Shown piece by piece: positions 20,838 through 31,920 of a stretch of 64,000 nucleotides of DNA. Under the pieces are notes generated by a model. The model did no database searches. It saw only the letters and a list, made by a program, of their open reading frames with translations, and was not told where the DNA came from. Source of the DNA: Budorcas taxicolor (taxonomy: Eukaryota > Chordata > Mammalia > Artiodactyla > Bovidae); assembly GCF_023091745.1 (NCBI RefSeq), contig NC_068910.1, positions 48,595,272 to 48,659,271 on the forward strand. Direction: 5' to 3'. Made by a program: the position numbers and the translations under genes. Numbering within the stretch: position 1 is the stretch's first letter; every line of letters begins with the position of its first letter.

Positions 20838-21699
20838 AAGGCCTGGCAAATTCAAGGCCCCTGTCTGCCACTGTCCCTACCCGCACAGCCTTGGAGACAT
20901 TTGTACAGAAAGGAGCTCTGGCATCAGCAGATGCAGGCTGGTCCATCTTGCACCTTTCAAGGAACTGAGGCCGGGGGAGAGAGAGGTTAGAAACAATCCC
21001 AAGATCCTGGCTGGGGGCAGGGGAGAGGACAGGGCTCCACACCTGCACACAGCTGGAAGACCTAAACTTAACTCAGCTTCTCCCTTCACCAAACACACAA
21101 AAACCCTGCTCAGCACACTCCCACTGGCACCCCCTTGCTCCCATGCTCCCACTGGGAAGGGTGGCTTCAGGACCAGACCTGGCGGAGCCTGATGAAGAGT
21201 GAGCAGGGAAAGCTCCCTGAGAGTTGCAGCCGGCCAGAAGCAGTGCTGGGCACCCAGACATCCCAGACACAGGGCTCTGCTCTGCTCCGCACACAGCAGC
21301 CCACCCGCTGGCACAGCCTGGGCCCTGGCTGGAGCCTAAAGGCCAACGCACGTGCTTTGCTGTCCCCTCTGAGAAGCCTTTGTCATGGAGGGTCTCACGG
21401 TCAGCTGGTTGAACTGGTCCCTGCAGGGGGATCGGCCCACCAGCCAGGTCCTAGTCCCCAGCCTTCCTGGGTTCCTTCCCAGGGACAGGGAACACGCCGG
21501 GACTCAAGCAGGATAACTTGCTGGTAACTCCACAAGTCCTGGGCACATGCTATTTACAGAATCCTCTAGAGGCCCCAGAAAAGAGCCACCTCCACAATCT
21601 GCCTGCCTCCAGGAAGTTAGCAGGCCTTGGAGAGCTAAGGCGAGTCAATGATGAATGACTGGATTATGAAGCAAAGTAAAATAACTGCAACGGCCTTAG
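20838..21699. other. Intergenic unique sequence, no gene seen
   Basis: GC-rich unique DNA with overlapping frames on both strands and no recognisable element. Confidence 0.5.
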
Positions 21700-21890
21700 G
21701 GAAAGTGAAAGTGAAGTCGCTCAGTCATGTCCGACTCTTTGCAACCCCGTAGACTGTAGCCTACCAGGCTTTTCCATCCATGGGATTCTCCAGGCAAGAA
21801 AACTGGAGTGGGTTGCCATTTCCTCCTCCAGGGGATCTTTCCAACCCAGCGATCAAACCCAGGTCTACCACATTGGAGGCAGACGCTGGA
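21700..21890 (-). repeat. Bov-tA SINE, minus, head truncated
   Basis: Body starts AAAGTGAAAGTGAAGTCGCT. The tRNA-like part stops near ACATTGGAGGCAGACGCTGG, so the outermost head (GAGCCACCAGGGAAGCC) is lost. Confidence 0.9.
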
Positions 21891-22039
21891 CTTAGGGGGT
21901 GGAGGTCAAATGTTAGATGAGTGAGTGGAAAGATGGTTGGGCAGGCAAGTGTGCCTCCCTTTGTCCAAAGCACTGACCCAGCTATGATGTGTGCACCCAG
22001 AGGTGAGTGGGCCACCTCCCTGTTTCAGAGTGCGAGCGT

Positions 22040-22252
22040 GTGTGCTAAGTCGCTTCAGGTGTGTCTGACTCTTTGCAACCCTATGCACTGTAGCCCACAG
22101 GCTCCTCTGTCCACGGGATTCTCCAGTCAAGAATCGAGAACACTGGAGTGGGTTGCCATTTCCTTCTCTAGGGAATCTTCTCGACCCAGGAATCGAACCC
22201 ACATCTCTTATGTCACCTGCATTAGCAGGCAGGCTCTTTACCACTAGCTGCA
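22040..22252 (-). repeat. Bov-tA SINE, minus, with shared 3' flank
   Basis: Body from TGTGTGCTAAGTCGCTTCAG, head ending TTTACCACTAGCTGC. About 50 bases on its left (21991-22044, starting GTGCACCCAGAGGTGAGTGG) recur next to another Bov-tA at 23598-23651. Confidence 0.9.
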
Positions 22253-22399
22253 CATTATCATTAAGACCTATTTTTGTACTGTGCAGTCAACTGAGTTTGT
22301 TTTTTTAAGATATAGAAGAGAAATGAATAGAAGTTCTGAAAATATCAGAGCCCATTATTATCACGTGAAGCTTCCTGGGTGAGTGTGTGAAGGAGGTTG

Positions 22400-23095
22400 C
22401 TATGAAAAATGAGATTTTTACCAAAAGGACCCTCCTTGGCTCTATCTGCTTCAGTGTTTTCAATGGACACACTGAAGGCTTGTTTATCCAATCTGCAATT
22501 TCAGAGCTGGGAGGCATAGCTAACATGTCAGATGGCCAAGTCAGGATCATAAAGAATGAGAACTCACCTGAAGATGGGCAGGAACTATAAGAAAATAGAA
22601 TCTTAACAGTTGGGCATACATAGAATGCCACATTTGTGTTCCAAAAATTGACTACGTAAGCACGTGATGGGAGAGTGATCATGTGGAAAAGACAAGAAGC
22701 TGCTAGTTAGAGTGAGCTCCACATGAGCCAGTAGTATTGTGAGAAAAGTGGGGTGCCAGTCCCCTGACTTGATTCAGCATTGCTAGCACCTCACCCTGAA
22801 ATCTTTCCCCAGATGTGGCCGTCCACTGGGGGGAGGGGCTTGTGAAATCATGCTGAAGGGTCTGAAATCCATGAATCCCTGGGCATCAAATGAAATGCAC
22901 AGATGTCTCTAGGAGCTCCTCATCTCTAAAACGCTATCAGGTGAGAGCGGGTACCCGCCAGTTCTGCATAGCCTGGAACAGCTGTTAGGGTCTGTCATTG
23001 ATAGGCAGAGTTACAGAGGAAGGTTTTGTCTTAATGTTATGAAGCTCTTCTACAAAGAAAATTGGACACCTGGGGGCCCAAAGGCATAGGAGAAA
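22400..23095 (+). repeat. Very old L3/CR1-clade LINE relic, plus
   Basis: GCTGGGAGGCATAGCTAACA followed by GATGGCCAAGTCAGGATC resembles the CR1/L3 reverse transcriptase segment after the catalytic motif. Further on come GAGCCAGTAGTATTGTGAG, TGCTGAAGGGTCTGAAATCC and GGTTTTGTCTTAATGTTATG, in the order of that family's 3' part. Stops and gaps are frequent. It predates the placental radiation if the assignment is right. The nearest alternative is an L2 relic. Confidence 0.6.
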
Positions 23096-23115
23096 AGTTC
23101 TTCCTTGATATTCAC

Positions 23116-23425
23116 AAAGTGAAAGTCACTCAGTCATGTCCAACTCTTTGCGACCCCATGGACTAGAGTCCATGGAATTCTCCAGGCCTGAATACTGGAG
23201 TGGGTAGCCTTTCCCTTCTCCAGGGGCTCTTCCCAACCCAGGGATGGAACCCAGGTTTCCCACAGTGCAGGCAGATTCTTTACCAGCTGGGCTACTAGGG
23301 ACGCCCAAGAATACTGGAGTGGGTAGCCTCTCCCTTCTCCAGGGGATCTTCCTGACCCAGAAATCGAACCATGGTCTCCTGCATTGCAGGTGGATTTTTT
23401 ACCAGCTGAGCTACCAGGATGCTCA
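23116..23425 (-). repeat. Bov-tA SINE plus extra tRNA-like unit, minus
   Basis: A Bov-tA in antisense ends at CTACTAGGGACGCCC (about 23308) and is followed by a second copy of the head and middle part, from AGAATACTGGAGTGGGTAGC to GAGCTACCAGGATGCTC. Confidence 0.88.
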
Positions 23426-23644
23426 CAAGGTCAAGCTCAAAGACCTCCTGCTTGCCAGATCACTCCTGTGTAGGGGCCATGTGCATAACGGGAGGGTGGG
23501 AGTAAAGGAGGGCCCAGTCTGGCTCCAAATCCTGGATGCTCATCAGGATCACCAATGTTGCTTGTTCACAAAATAGATTTTAGCTTCACATACATGCGTG
23601 CACCCAGAGGTGAGTGGGCCACCCCCCTGTTTCAGAGTGCGAGC

Positions 23645-23855
23645 GTGTTTGCTAAGTCACTTCAGTTGTGTCCAACTCTTTGCGACCCTATGGACTATAG
23701 CCCACCAGGCTCCTCTGTCCATGGACTTCTCCAGGCAAGAATATTGAAGTGGGTCGCTGTGCCCTCCCCCAGGGGATCTTTCTGACCTAGGTATCGAATC
23801 TGGGTCTCCTGCATTGCAGGCAGATTCTTTACCACTGACCCACCAGGGAAGACAT
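23645..23855 (-). repeat. Bov-tA SINE, minus, with shared 3' flank
   Basis: Body from GTTTGCTAAGTCACTTCAG, head ending GACCCACCAGGGAAGAC. The 50 bases on its left match those beside the SINE at 22040. Confidence 0.92.
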
Positions 23856-24174
23856 TTAGCTTCACATCAGATACAGAATCAAAATCTTCTTCAAGTATGG
23901 ATTTGGAGAATCTACTCTACTTTTTGAAGCTCACCAGGTGGATCATTCAAGATTGGGAGACTAGACATAATAACAAAATATATGAACTTTGATTGAAATT
24001 GATGCTTCAAAAAGTATAAAAAACATTTTGGGAATATGCAGGCAATCACTGAGATTGTTATTAGATGATACTGAGTTCTTGATAACGTTCTTAGATGGGA
24101 TAATACTTATTTTGGGTATAGGGGCTTTTTTTTCCCTGGGTAGTTCAGGCTGAAGTATTAAAAAGTGAAGGTCT

Positions 24175-25497
24175 GTGCGTTATTCACAATAACCGAGGCA
24201 TGGAAACAACTTAATTGTCTATCGACAGAGGAATGGATAAAGAAGATATGGTGCATATATCCAATGGAATATTACTCAGCCACAGGAAAGAGTGAAACCA
24301 CGCCACCTGCAGCAACATGGATGTAATTAGAGATTATCACACTCAGTGACGTCAAGAGAAAGACGAATGCCATAGGATGTTACTTACATGTGGAAGCTAA
24401 AATATGTCCCAAAGGAAGCTATGAACAAGAAACAGACTCACAGACCCAGTACAGACTTGTGGTTTCCCAGGAAGAGGGTTTTGAGGGAGGGATGGAGTGG
24501 GACGTTAGACTTAGCAGATATAAGCTTTTATATAGAGAGTGGATAAGCAACAAGGTCCTACTGTATAGCACAGAGCTATATGCAATATCCTATGATAAAC
24601 CATAATGGAAAAGAATATTTGAAAAGGGAACCCTCTTACACTGTTGGTAGGAATTCAAACTAGTACAGCCACTATGGAGAACAGTGTGGAGATTCCTTTA
24701 AAAACTGGAAATAGAACTGCCTTATGACCCAGCAGTCCCACTGCTGGGCATACACACCGAGGAAACCAGAATTGAAAGAGACACATGTACCCCAATGTTT
24801 ATCGCAGCACTGTTTATAATAGCCAGGACATGGAAGCAACCTAGATGTCCATCAGCAGACAAATGGATAAGAAAGCTGTGGTACATATACACAATGGATA
24901 TTACTTAGCCATTAAAAAGAATACATTTGAATCAGTTCTAATGAGGTGGATGAAACCGGCCGATTATACAGAGTGAAGTAAGCCAGAAAGAAAAACACCA
25001 ATACAGCATACTAACACATATATATTGAATTTAGAAAGATGGTAACGATAACCCTGTATGCGAGACAGCAAAAGAGACACAGATGTATAGAACAGTCTTT
25101 TGGACTCTGTGGGAGAGGGCGAGGGTGGGATGATTTGGGAGAATGGCATTAAAAAAATAAAAAATAAAGAATGGCATTGAAACATGTATAATATCATATA
25201 AGAAATGAATCGCCAGTCTAGGTTCAATGCAGGATACAGGATGCTTGGGGCTGTTGCACTGGGACGACCCAGAGGGATGGTACGGGGAGGGAGGTGGGAG
25301 GGGGGTTCAGGATTGGGAACACGTGTACACCCGTGGCGGATTCATGTTGATGTATGGCAAAACCAATACAGTATTGTAAAGTAAAAAATTAAAAAAATAA
25401 AAATAAAAAGGATGTATATATTTTTGCCATACAGCAGAAATTAACACAACATTATAAATCAACTATACTTCAATTAAAAAATTAAAAACAACAACAA
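24175..25497 (+). repeat. Older L1 3' end, plus, split by a younger L1
   Basis: The left part (24175-24629) has TTCACAATAACCGAGGCATG, GAATATTACTCAGCCACAGG, GCAGCAACATGGATGTAATT and ATATCCTATGATAAACCAT. The right part (25412-25497) has TTTTTGCCATACAGCAGAAA and TATAAATCAACTATACTTC. Joined, they give the ordinary end of an older L1; a younger L1 lies between. Confidence 0.88.
24630..25411 (+). mobile_element. Young 5'-truncated L1, plus
   Basis: From about ACCCTCTTACACTGTTGGTA to an A-rich end with interspersed T. It is very similar to the L1 end at 19394-20098, for example GAGATTCCTTTAAAAACTGG, GCTGGGCATACACACCGAGG and AGCCAGAAAGAAAAACACC. AAAAGG words at both edges suggest a short target duplication. 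A small A/T insertion (TAAAAAAATAAAAAATAAAG) is present near 25149. Confidence 0.9.
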
Positions 25498-26929
25498 AAG
25501 TGAAGTGCTGTGTCTACAACTTACTTTTTTTTAGACAATGAGTTAATTTTAGGTAGTTCAAGAAAAGAAGAACACCAATGAGACGCAATATCGAGGGAGA
25601 GGGCTTTCGATGCACTTCCAACTTTTCCAAAGGCTTGAAATTATTCAAAATAAAACTGGGAGGAAAAGTTAAGCCTCCTAGGCTACTCTGACGTGAGCCA
25701 AACAGAAGGCGCACTGGACGACAGGGTCCCTCCTGTCCCACCCCACCTGCTGACTGAGGCTCCGTGTTGGGTCTGGGTCCCAGCAGTGTGGCATTACCTC
25801 AGTGACCCCCAGAGGTGCTGTGCGCTCAGGGTAGACTGGCCCTTGGCCAAACTGTCAAGTTGATGAACACAGAAGAAAAGCCCATCCCACTACCCCATCT
25901 CCCCTGCCCCAGATTATAGAGTGCAGGGCGTCCGGCTAGCCCTCTGACCTAAGGGTTGGTCCCCAGAGGTGGGGGGCCTATGGCATCCCGTGATGGGTCG
26001 TCTCCATGACAACATCCAGCACAGCAGGCTGGATGGAGGCTGGAGGCGGCAAGAGCAGGAGTTGCACAGCCAATAAGAGGCCGCCCCTCACCAGCTCCAC
26101 CAGAATCAACCAGAGGTTCGAGGAGGAGACCGAGGGCCCATGAAGGGGAAGGGCAGACAAGGTGGGCATGGGAGTGAGCAGGCAACACACGACAGGCCCT
26201 GGGTCGGGACAGGCTGCTGGCGGGAAATTCGAGGTGCACCATGCTGACACCAGTGACAGACAGACATGGGCTCAGGAGGATGAGGGCAGGGAGCCCGTGG
26301 GTACTCACGGTCACTCCTGCAGCAGGCTGCGCCCGGCCCTGTAGGGAGCCGCCCCCTCCAGAGCAGACTCTGCCTCTCCTGCTGGGCTCCAGTCTAAGTC
26401 CTGTAGAAGGGACGGAGGTTTCCAGTTCGAAGATCGAGGCCCAAGGCCGGAAGCGCTGGCAGGTGTTTAAGGGGCTCGCACGCCCATCCTACCTTGGCCA
26501 CTTGGGTGAGGTCCCCCTTGCCACACGATACTGGTGACACAGTCTCAATCCACAGACCAGAGAGCCTGAAGCCTCGAAATAAAGATGTCGCTGTGAGTGG
26601 AGAGATTAGCGAGCCTCTCACCCCCGGGGGGGGCTCTCAGCAGCAGAGCCCCCAGCCTGGTCCTTCTCTCCCAGCAGCACCAGGGGCTCCCTGGGTGTAT
26701 CGGGGCAGAAGGCAGAGTCCCAGGTACAGGAGCCCAAAAACCTCACAGGACCGAGGAGGGCTGGACGGGGATCGGCTCAGGGCAGTGGTGAGGTGGACAG
26801 GCCTGGCATGGGGCTCTGCTGCATCTGAGCCCCAGTTCTCAGACATCCCAAGTCGGGAGGCAGAAGTGATCTGGTTCAGAGGAACGTCCTGAGCTCTATC
26901 TACACAGTGCTTACATTGGAAAGTTTGTC
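25498..26929. other. Intergenic unique sequence, no gene seen
   Basis: Mostly GC-rich unique DNA. A minus-strand acceptor-like CTACAG (26339-26344) and donor-like GTGAGT (26303-26308) bracket only 30 bases and carry no known protein. I see no repeat. Confidence 0.5.
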
Positions 26930-27130
26930 TTGGTGTTAGCTCAGTTGTGTCCAACTCTTTGTGACTCCATGGACCGTAGTACATCAGGCTCCTCTGTCCA
27001 TGGGATTCTCCAGGCAAGAATACTGGAGTGGGTTGCCATTTCCTATTCCAGGGGATCTTCCTGACCCAGGAATTGAACCTGGGTCTCCTACATTGCAGGC
27101 AGATTCTTTACCCTCTAACCCTTAGGAGAA
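26930..27130 (-). repeat. Bov-tA SINE, minus
   Basis: Body from GGTGTTAGCTCAGTTGTGTC; the head ends diverged at ACCCTCTAACCCTTAGGAGA. Confidence 0.88.
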
Positions 27131-27299
27131 GCACTGAGATAAAAATTCAAGCATCACCTGTCCTACACCAACAAAACTTTTACATATAAAAACGAGGATT
27201 GGGAGACCGCATTTTTTAAAATTATAAGTAGTTATCTCTATTTTTCACAATGACCAGGGAGCATTTTTACAGGAACTAAAAACATGTTAAGACCCTTTG

Positions 27300-27425
27300 C
27301 CGACTTCCCTGGTGGCCCAGTGGTTAAAAAGTTGCCTTCCAAGGCAGTGAGTGTGTGTTCAATCCCTGGTTGGGAACTAAGAATCTACATGCCTCGTGGC
27401 CAAAACACTAAAACAGAAACAATAT
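27300..27425 (+). repeat. CHR-type tRNA SINE, plus
   Basis: GACTTCCCTGGTGGCCCAGT head, GTTCAATCCCTGGTTGGGAA box, ending near GGCCAAAACACTAAAACAG. Confidence 0.85.
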
Positions 27426-27479
27426 TCTAACAAACTCAATAAAGACTTAAAAAATGGTCCACATCAGAAAAAAAAAATC

Positions 27480-28432
27480 TTTTCAAAAAGACTGTAATTT
27501 ACTGACCTAAAAATCAAGATTCTCAACCATCCAGGTGGAGATGCAGGAGTGGAAACAGTATGGGAATAACCCCGCATTTGCTGGAAATTCAGGTCAGGGA
27601 ACTGTGCAGAGACAGGCCCAGGGGACAGCGGACGGGGGCTCGCCTCTGAAGATGGGCGGTAAGACCTGCCCCCAGAGCCACCCTCGGGCTCCTGGAGAAA
27701 CACCCAGACCCCTCTGTCCCCTCTCCAACAAGGAGAGAAAGTAACAGGTGTTTTGGGAGGGGGGGTTTTGGTCACAGTGACATTTTGGCTGTTTCTCCCT
27801 GAGAAGAAAAGACTGGCACGAGCTAACGGGGAACGGTGTGATAAAGAGGCCATTATAATCAGGCTGCGGTGTTCTGACCCCACCAACTTCCTTCTTTTTC
27901 AGCGATTGGCAGAATCAGGCCAGTCATTACCATCTTAACCTTATCTCAAGCCCTGGCATTTCTGTTAGAGACAAACACAAAACACCATGAAAACTGTCCT
28001 GGTAATACCAGTTGCAACCACAGCAGTGATGGGACACAGACAAGTCCCCACACCCTACATCCTATTTTCAGACATTTTTACCTCCCACCCAGATGACAGC
28101 CCATGAAAGGATTCCACGTAAACCCAAACTAGAGACCCGGCTCAGAAACACAGCCACTGCTTCCCTCAGAGCTAACAGTTTTGGGGTCTCTGGCCCAACC
28201 AGCCTTCCTATGCCATCCAGGTAGACAGACAGGCCCAAGGTGAGGGCTGGTGACTCTGTGGGCACAGACCCTTCTTAGGTTCCTCAACCTCTGGAACAAA
28301 AGGCCAACCTGGAAAGCAAGTGACACGGACAGATTTGGCACCAGCCGGACACTAGAAGAGCCACATTTCTGAAGGCAAGTGGGGACTCTGATCAACCCCG
28401 GCAAGCACTGACCTCTCACCTTCAATGGCCGT
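27480..28432. other. Intergenic unique sequence, no gene seen
   Basis: Repeat-free. The part at about 27,830-27,960 holds TGATAA (27839-27844), a reverse CCAAT box (ATTGG at 27905-27909) and TTATCT (27941-27946), and may be a conserved regulatory block. Confidence 0.5.
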
Positions 28433-28735
28433 TTCTTTTTTCTAATTTATTCTTGCTGCACTGGGTCTTTGCTGCGGTGCAGGCTCTCTCTAGCTGGAGT
28501 GTGGGGGCTACCCTCCAGCTGCGGTGTGCAGGCTTCTCATCGCGGCGGCTTCTCTTGCTGTGGAGCGCGGGTTCTAGGAGCACAGGCCCAGTACCTGCAG
28601 CACGCAGGCTCAATAGTTGCGGCTCACAGACTTAGTTGCTCCTAGGCCTGCGGAACCCTCCTGGACCAGGGATCAAACCCACGTCCCCTTCACTGGCAGG
28701 CAGGTTCTTCACCACTGGACCACCAGGAAAGTCCC
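28433..28735 (-). repeat. CHR-1-type SINE, minus, full length
   Basis: About 300 bases: CTGCACTGGGTCTTTGCTGC body, the GTGGAGCGCGGGTTCTAGG and GCGGCTCACAGACTTAGTTG stretches, and the head ending ACTGGACCACCAGGAAAGTC. Confidence 0.9.
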
Positions 28736-28959
28736 CCTGTGACTGTTTCTTCCCAAAGCACTAAGGAGGGTTCAACTCGGAGGACATTCAAGTCTCTTTG
28801 GCTGGATGGCAGGCAAGAAACCAGACCCTCTCACCAAGCGGGCCCCAGGCTCACAGACACCCGCGGAAGAACGTCTTTCTGAGCCAAAAGCCTCTATGTC
28901 AGGGAAGATTTTAATGTACCCCATGTTGGGTGCCTCTTTCCTCGTGGATTACTTCTTTG

Positions 28960-29100
28960 GGAAGGTGAACTTTGGGCAAAACACTTAAGCTCTCCAAGCC
29001 TCAGCTTCCTCGTGGGTAAAATGAAGACAGTGCCATTTCCCTCAAGTAGGATAATACATGGAACACACTGAGCTTTGTATACACAACCCACTAAGTGAGC
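28960..29100 (+). repeat. MIR fragment, plus
   Basis: GGGCAAAACACTTAAGCTCT, CCTCAGCTTCCTCGTGGGTA and AAATGAAGACAGTGCC follow MIR in sense. Confidence 0.75.
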
Positions 29101-29509
29101 AGAAAATGCAGGTGCTGTGGGCTTCTACGTGACAGAAGAGGGGAAACAGCGGGTCCATGAGAGGAGCAACAAGAAAGAAATAGACAAGACATGTGGTCAG
29201 GGTAATGCATAGAGGCGTTAGAGCAACTCAAGTCCTAATTACAGAAAACACAATATTGGGTTCCAAGGCTTAGTAAATACATGATTTGGAGACAGAAAAC
29301 ATAACATCTTCCTGTACGATAAGGGACATGCGTCCAACGGATTTAAATCCACCTGCCAAAGGTGATAAGAAACCAAAGCACAGATTCCCAGAGAAGATGA
29401 GCATTAACACACGGATTCGTACTGTCTTTAGAGTAAGGTCACCCCAAAGAGAAGGGTCCCATCCTCTGCTGTTTGTATGACAAAGAAATGCCAGGAGTGA
29501 GTCCTGGGT

Positions 29510-29632
29510 TGTTTTTTTGTTTGTTTTTGCCACACTACAAGGCATGTGGGTTCCATGATCAGGGGTCGAACCTGTGCCCCCCGCACTGGAAGCACAGAGT
29601 CTTAACCACTGGGCCTCCAGGTAAGTCCCCCG
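29510..29632 (-). repeat. CHR-type SINE, minus
   Basis: GTTTTTGCCACACTACAAGG, CATGATCAGGGGTCGAACC and CACTGGGCCTCCAGGTAAGT mark an antisense CHR SINE. Confidence 0.85.
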
Positions 29633-31785
29633 GGTTTTTTAAGAAAAGCCAGGGCCTTCTCTTTGTCTCACAATGAGAACTTCTGGTGCTCTAAACATTC
29701 AAAGGTCAAAACCGCCAGCTTGGGAACTCCCATCACTAGAAATAAAAATACGGCCTCAGTTTAGCAAATTCACTAGGGAGCTAAACACACAGCCTTTCAA
29801 GAAGCAGCCAGACAGACCACATCAGGATTGCTATCTCCGGTGTCACCTAGACTGCAGCTCATTTTTAAAATTACATTAGGTAAATGTAAACGCCGTCTGC
29901 TCAGAGCTCTGCACACTCGGGTCTGCCATCAAACACACAACTCCTGAATGTGTCATCAAATCTAACACTTTGGAAAGGTCTCTACACAACAAAGCAGCCA
30001 GAGCTGGAGACAACTCGGTCGCCTGTGCGGGCTGGCTGTAATGATGAAATAACACTGTTAGGAAACCTGTTCAGATTTCCTTCCATTTGGCCTAAGAGCC
30101 ATTTATCTGTTTTCTGCAAAAGAAAAAGTGAGCATCCGTTTCCTTAACGGCCTCCAATAAGATGACACGATCCCACAACAGCATGCTGTGCAGCCCCTGG
30201 TCCTCCCAGGCCCGCCCATCCTCTAAGAGGCCTCCCTTCCAGACCCAAACTGCCAGCTTGGGCAGGCCCTGCTGGAGCCCAGATAAGACAGAGGGACGGG
30301 AGCCGTAGAGGATTCGCTTCCGCCTTTCCCAGCTCCTACCCACGTGGCACAGCCCAACGACTCAGGCCATCTGCTGCCTAACACGCAGGGAGGCCCCGCC
30401 ACCATGACCCACCACAGGGGTGCGGGGAAGACCCACCCAAAGGAGTGATGTCTAACTAGCTGTCCTGGAAGTTGGTGCAAGCGGTCGGTCAGGGTGCAGA
30501 TTAGAGTAAGGTTTACGGAACTGCACAACCTACGTATCCCCCTCCAACAAGTCATATACGCATGACCCTCACAGACCAAGAAACACACTGAAGTGAACCC
30601 GATGGAGTGCACAACGAGCGCACAGATCACCAAGAGATGTTCACTCAAAACTGCAACTCAGAGGTGCTGTGCCCGGCATGCTGGAAATACTAAAGGAATA
30701 AGGCTGAATGTAAATACAGCTCGTCCTGACCTCGGAAGCGTCCCATGGCGGGGAGAAGTCAACACCCACAGTTTTCACTGCAGGTAGAATGTGGTGAGAT
30801 GTCAACACAGAGCATCAATGCCTGCGCTGAGGGCGTGGGTGCAGAGGAAGTCAGGAACCAGAACTGAGGGCAGGGCAGCAGCTGCGCCAGGGTTTACAAC
30901 TGGGGGGTGGGGAGGTGGGGGAGCGGGGCGGGGGGGTGGGGGAGCGGGGTGGGGAGCGGGTAGCTGGGAGAAGTTTAAATGGGCTTCAGGCATTCCAGGC
31001 ATTAACTAGCTGGGAGCCAACGGTTAGGCAAATCCTTGGTGCCACCTGGTGGACATCCTCTGTCACTGCGGCACAGACCTCAGACTCCCCTTCTATTCTA
31101 GAAGCCTTTGAGACCAGTCACTTGAATATTTTCTCTCCTCATGGACTCTTTGTCTACAAATGACAATTCTCAAAAATAATTAATTGGTCATATCCATGTG
31201 TTGCCAAACAGGGCTTCTAATCAGGTTCATTAAATTCCATCCAAAAGTAAAGAAGCTTGACATCTCAAGATTCATTGCTCTACCTCACGGAAATGCACCA
31301 TTTCTATTAGATTTTTAAAAACTGTTAACATAGCTAAAGGACCTCTAATACTACTTTTGAGAAACCTCGCGGACATAGAAATTCCTACCAGGAACCACAA
31401 AGTGTGACTCTTCCACCCGTGACCTTCTCACAATATTTCAGTAAAGGGGGGTAAAATACTATTCCCAGAAATAAAGAGAAAAATGAACACTTAGTCACTC
31501 ACTATCTTCTCTGATTCAGTCCTCTTTTTTCACAGGAAGTAAACATCTTTAATCTATCTAATGTAGGAACAAGTCCTACTTGGAAATTCAGAAAACTCTT
31601 TTTCCTCCCTGATTTTAAAACTTACCAAAAAAAACTGAAATATTTTAGAGCTCTCTTCTCTGCAGATAACTCAGTCTACATAACAAATTCTTCCCACTTT
31701 CAGGAAACTTGGAAGACTTTCAGAAAATGTTTCTAGAAACTAGGGTACTGAAGCAGAATGGTTCACCAAATTGAAACCCCAGAGA
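29633..31785. other. Intergenic unique sequence, no gene seen
   Basis: About 2.1 kb without a recognised transposon apart from the G-rich run at 30896-30962. Short frames on both strands have no known domain. A/T-rich from about 31,160 on. Confidence 0.5.
30896..30962 (+). repeat. G-rich run with at least nine G tracts
   Basis: Between 30901 and 30960 there are nine tracts of three or more G (up to seven), separated by T, A or AGC. The sequence could fold as a G-quadruplex; the spacing TGGGGAGCGGG suggests slippage of a short G-rich unit. Confidence 0.9.
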
Positions 31786-31789
31786 CCTG

Positions 31790-31920
31790 AGGCTTTGCAC
31801 CAAGTTGCAAATCACAGCCACCAGCATCTTCTCTTTCATTCATAAAATGGGTAATAACAACCCCCAAATCGTCCATCTCATGGAATAATTCTGAAGACAC
31901 AAAGACCCGTTAGTTTGAAA
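31790..31920 (+). repeat. MIR fragment, plus (weak)
   Basis: TTCATAAAATGGGTAATAAC and GTCCATCTCATGGAATAATT resemble the middle of MIR in sense; both ends are worn. Confidence 0.55.

Noticed and set aside
26303..26344. Minus-strand micro-exon of 30 bases between CTACAG and GTGAGT
   Set aside because: Sites are good but the exon has a stop, no known protein and no partner exons that I can see.
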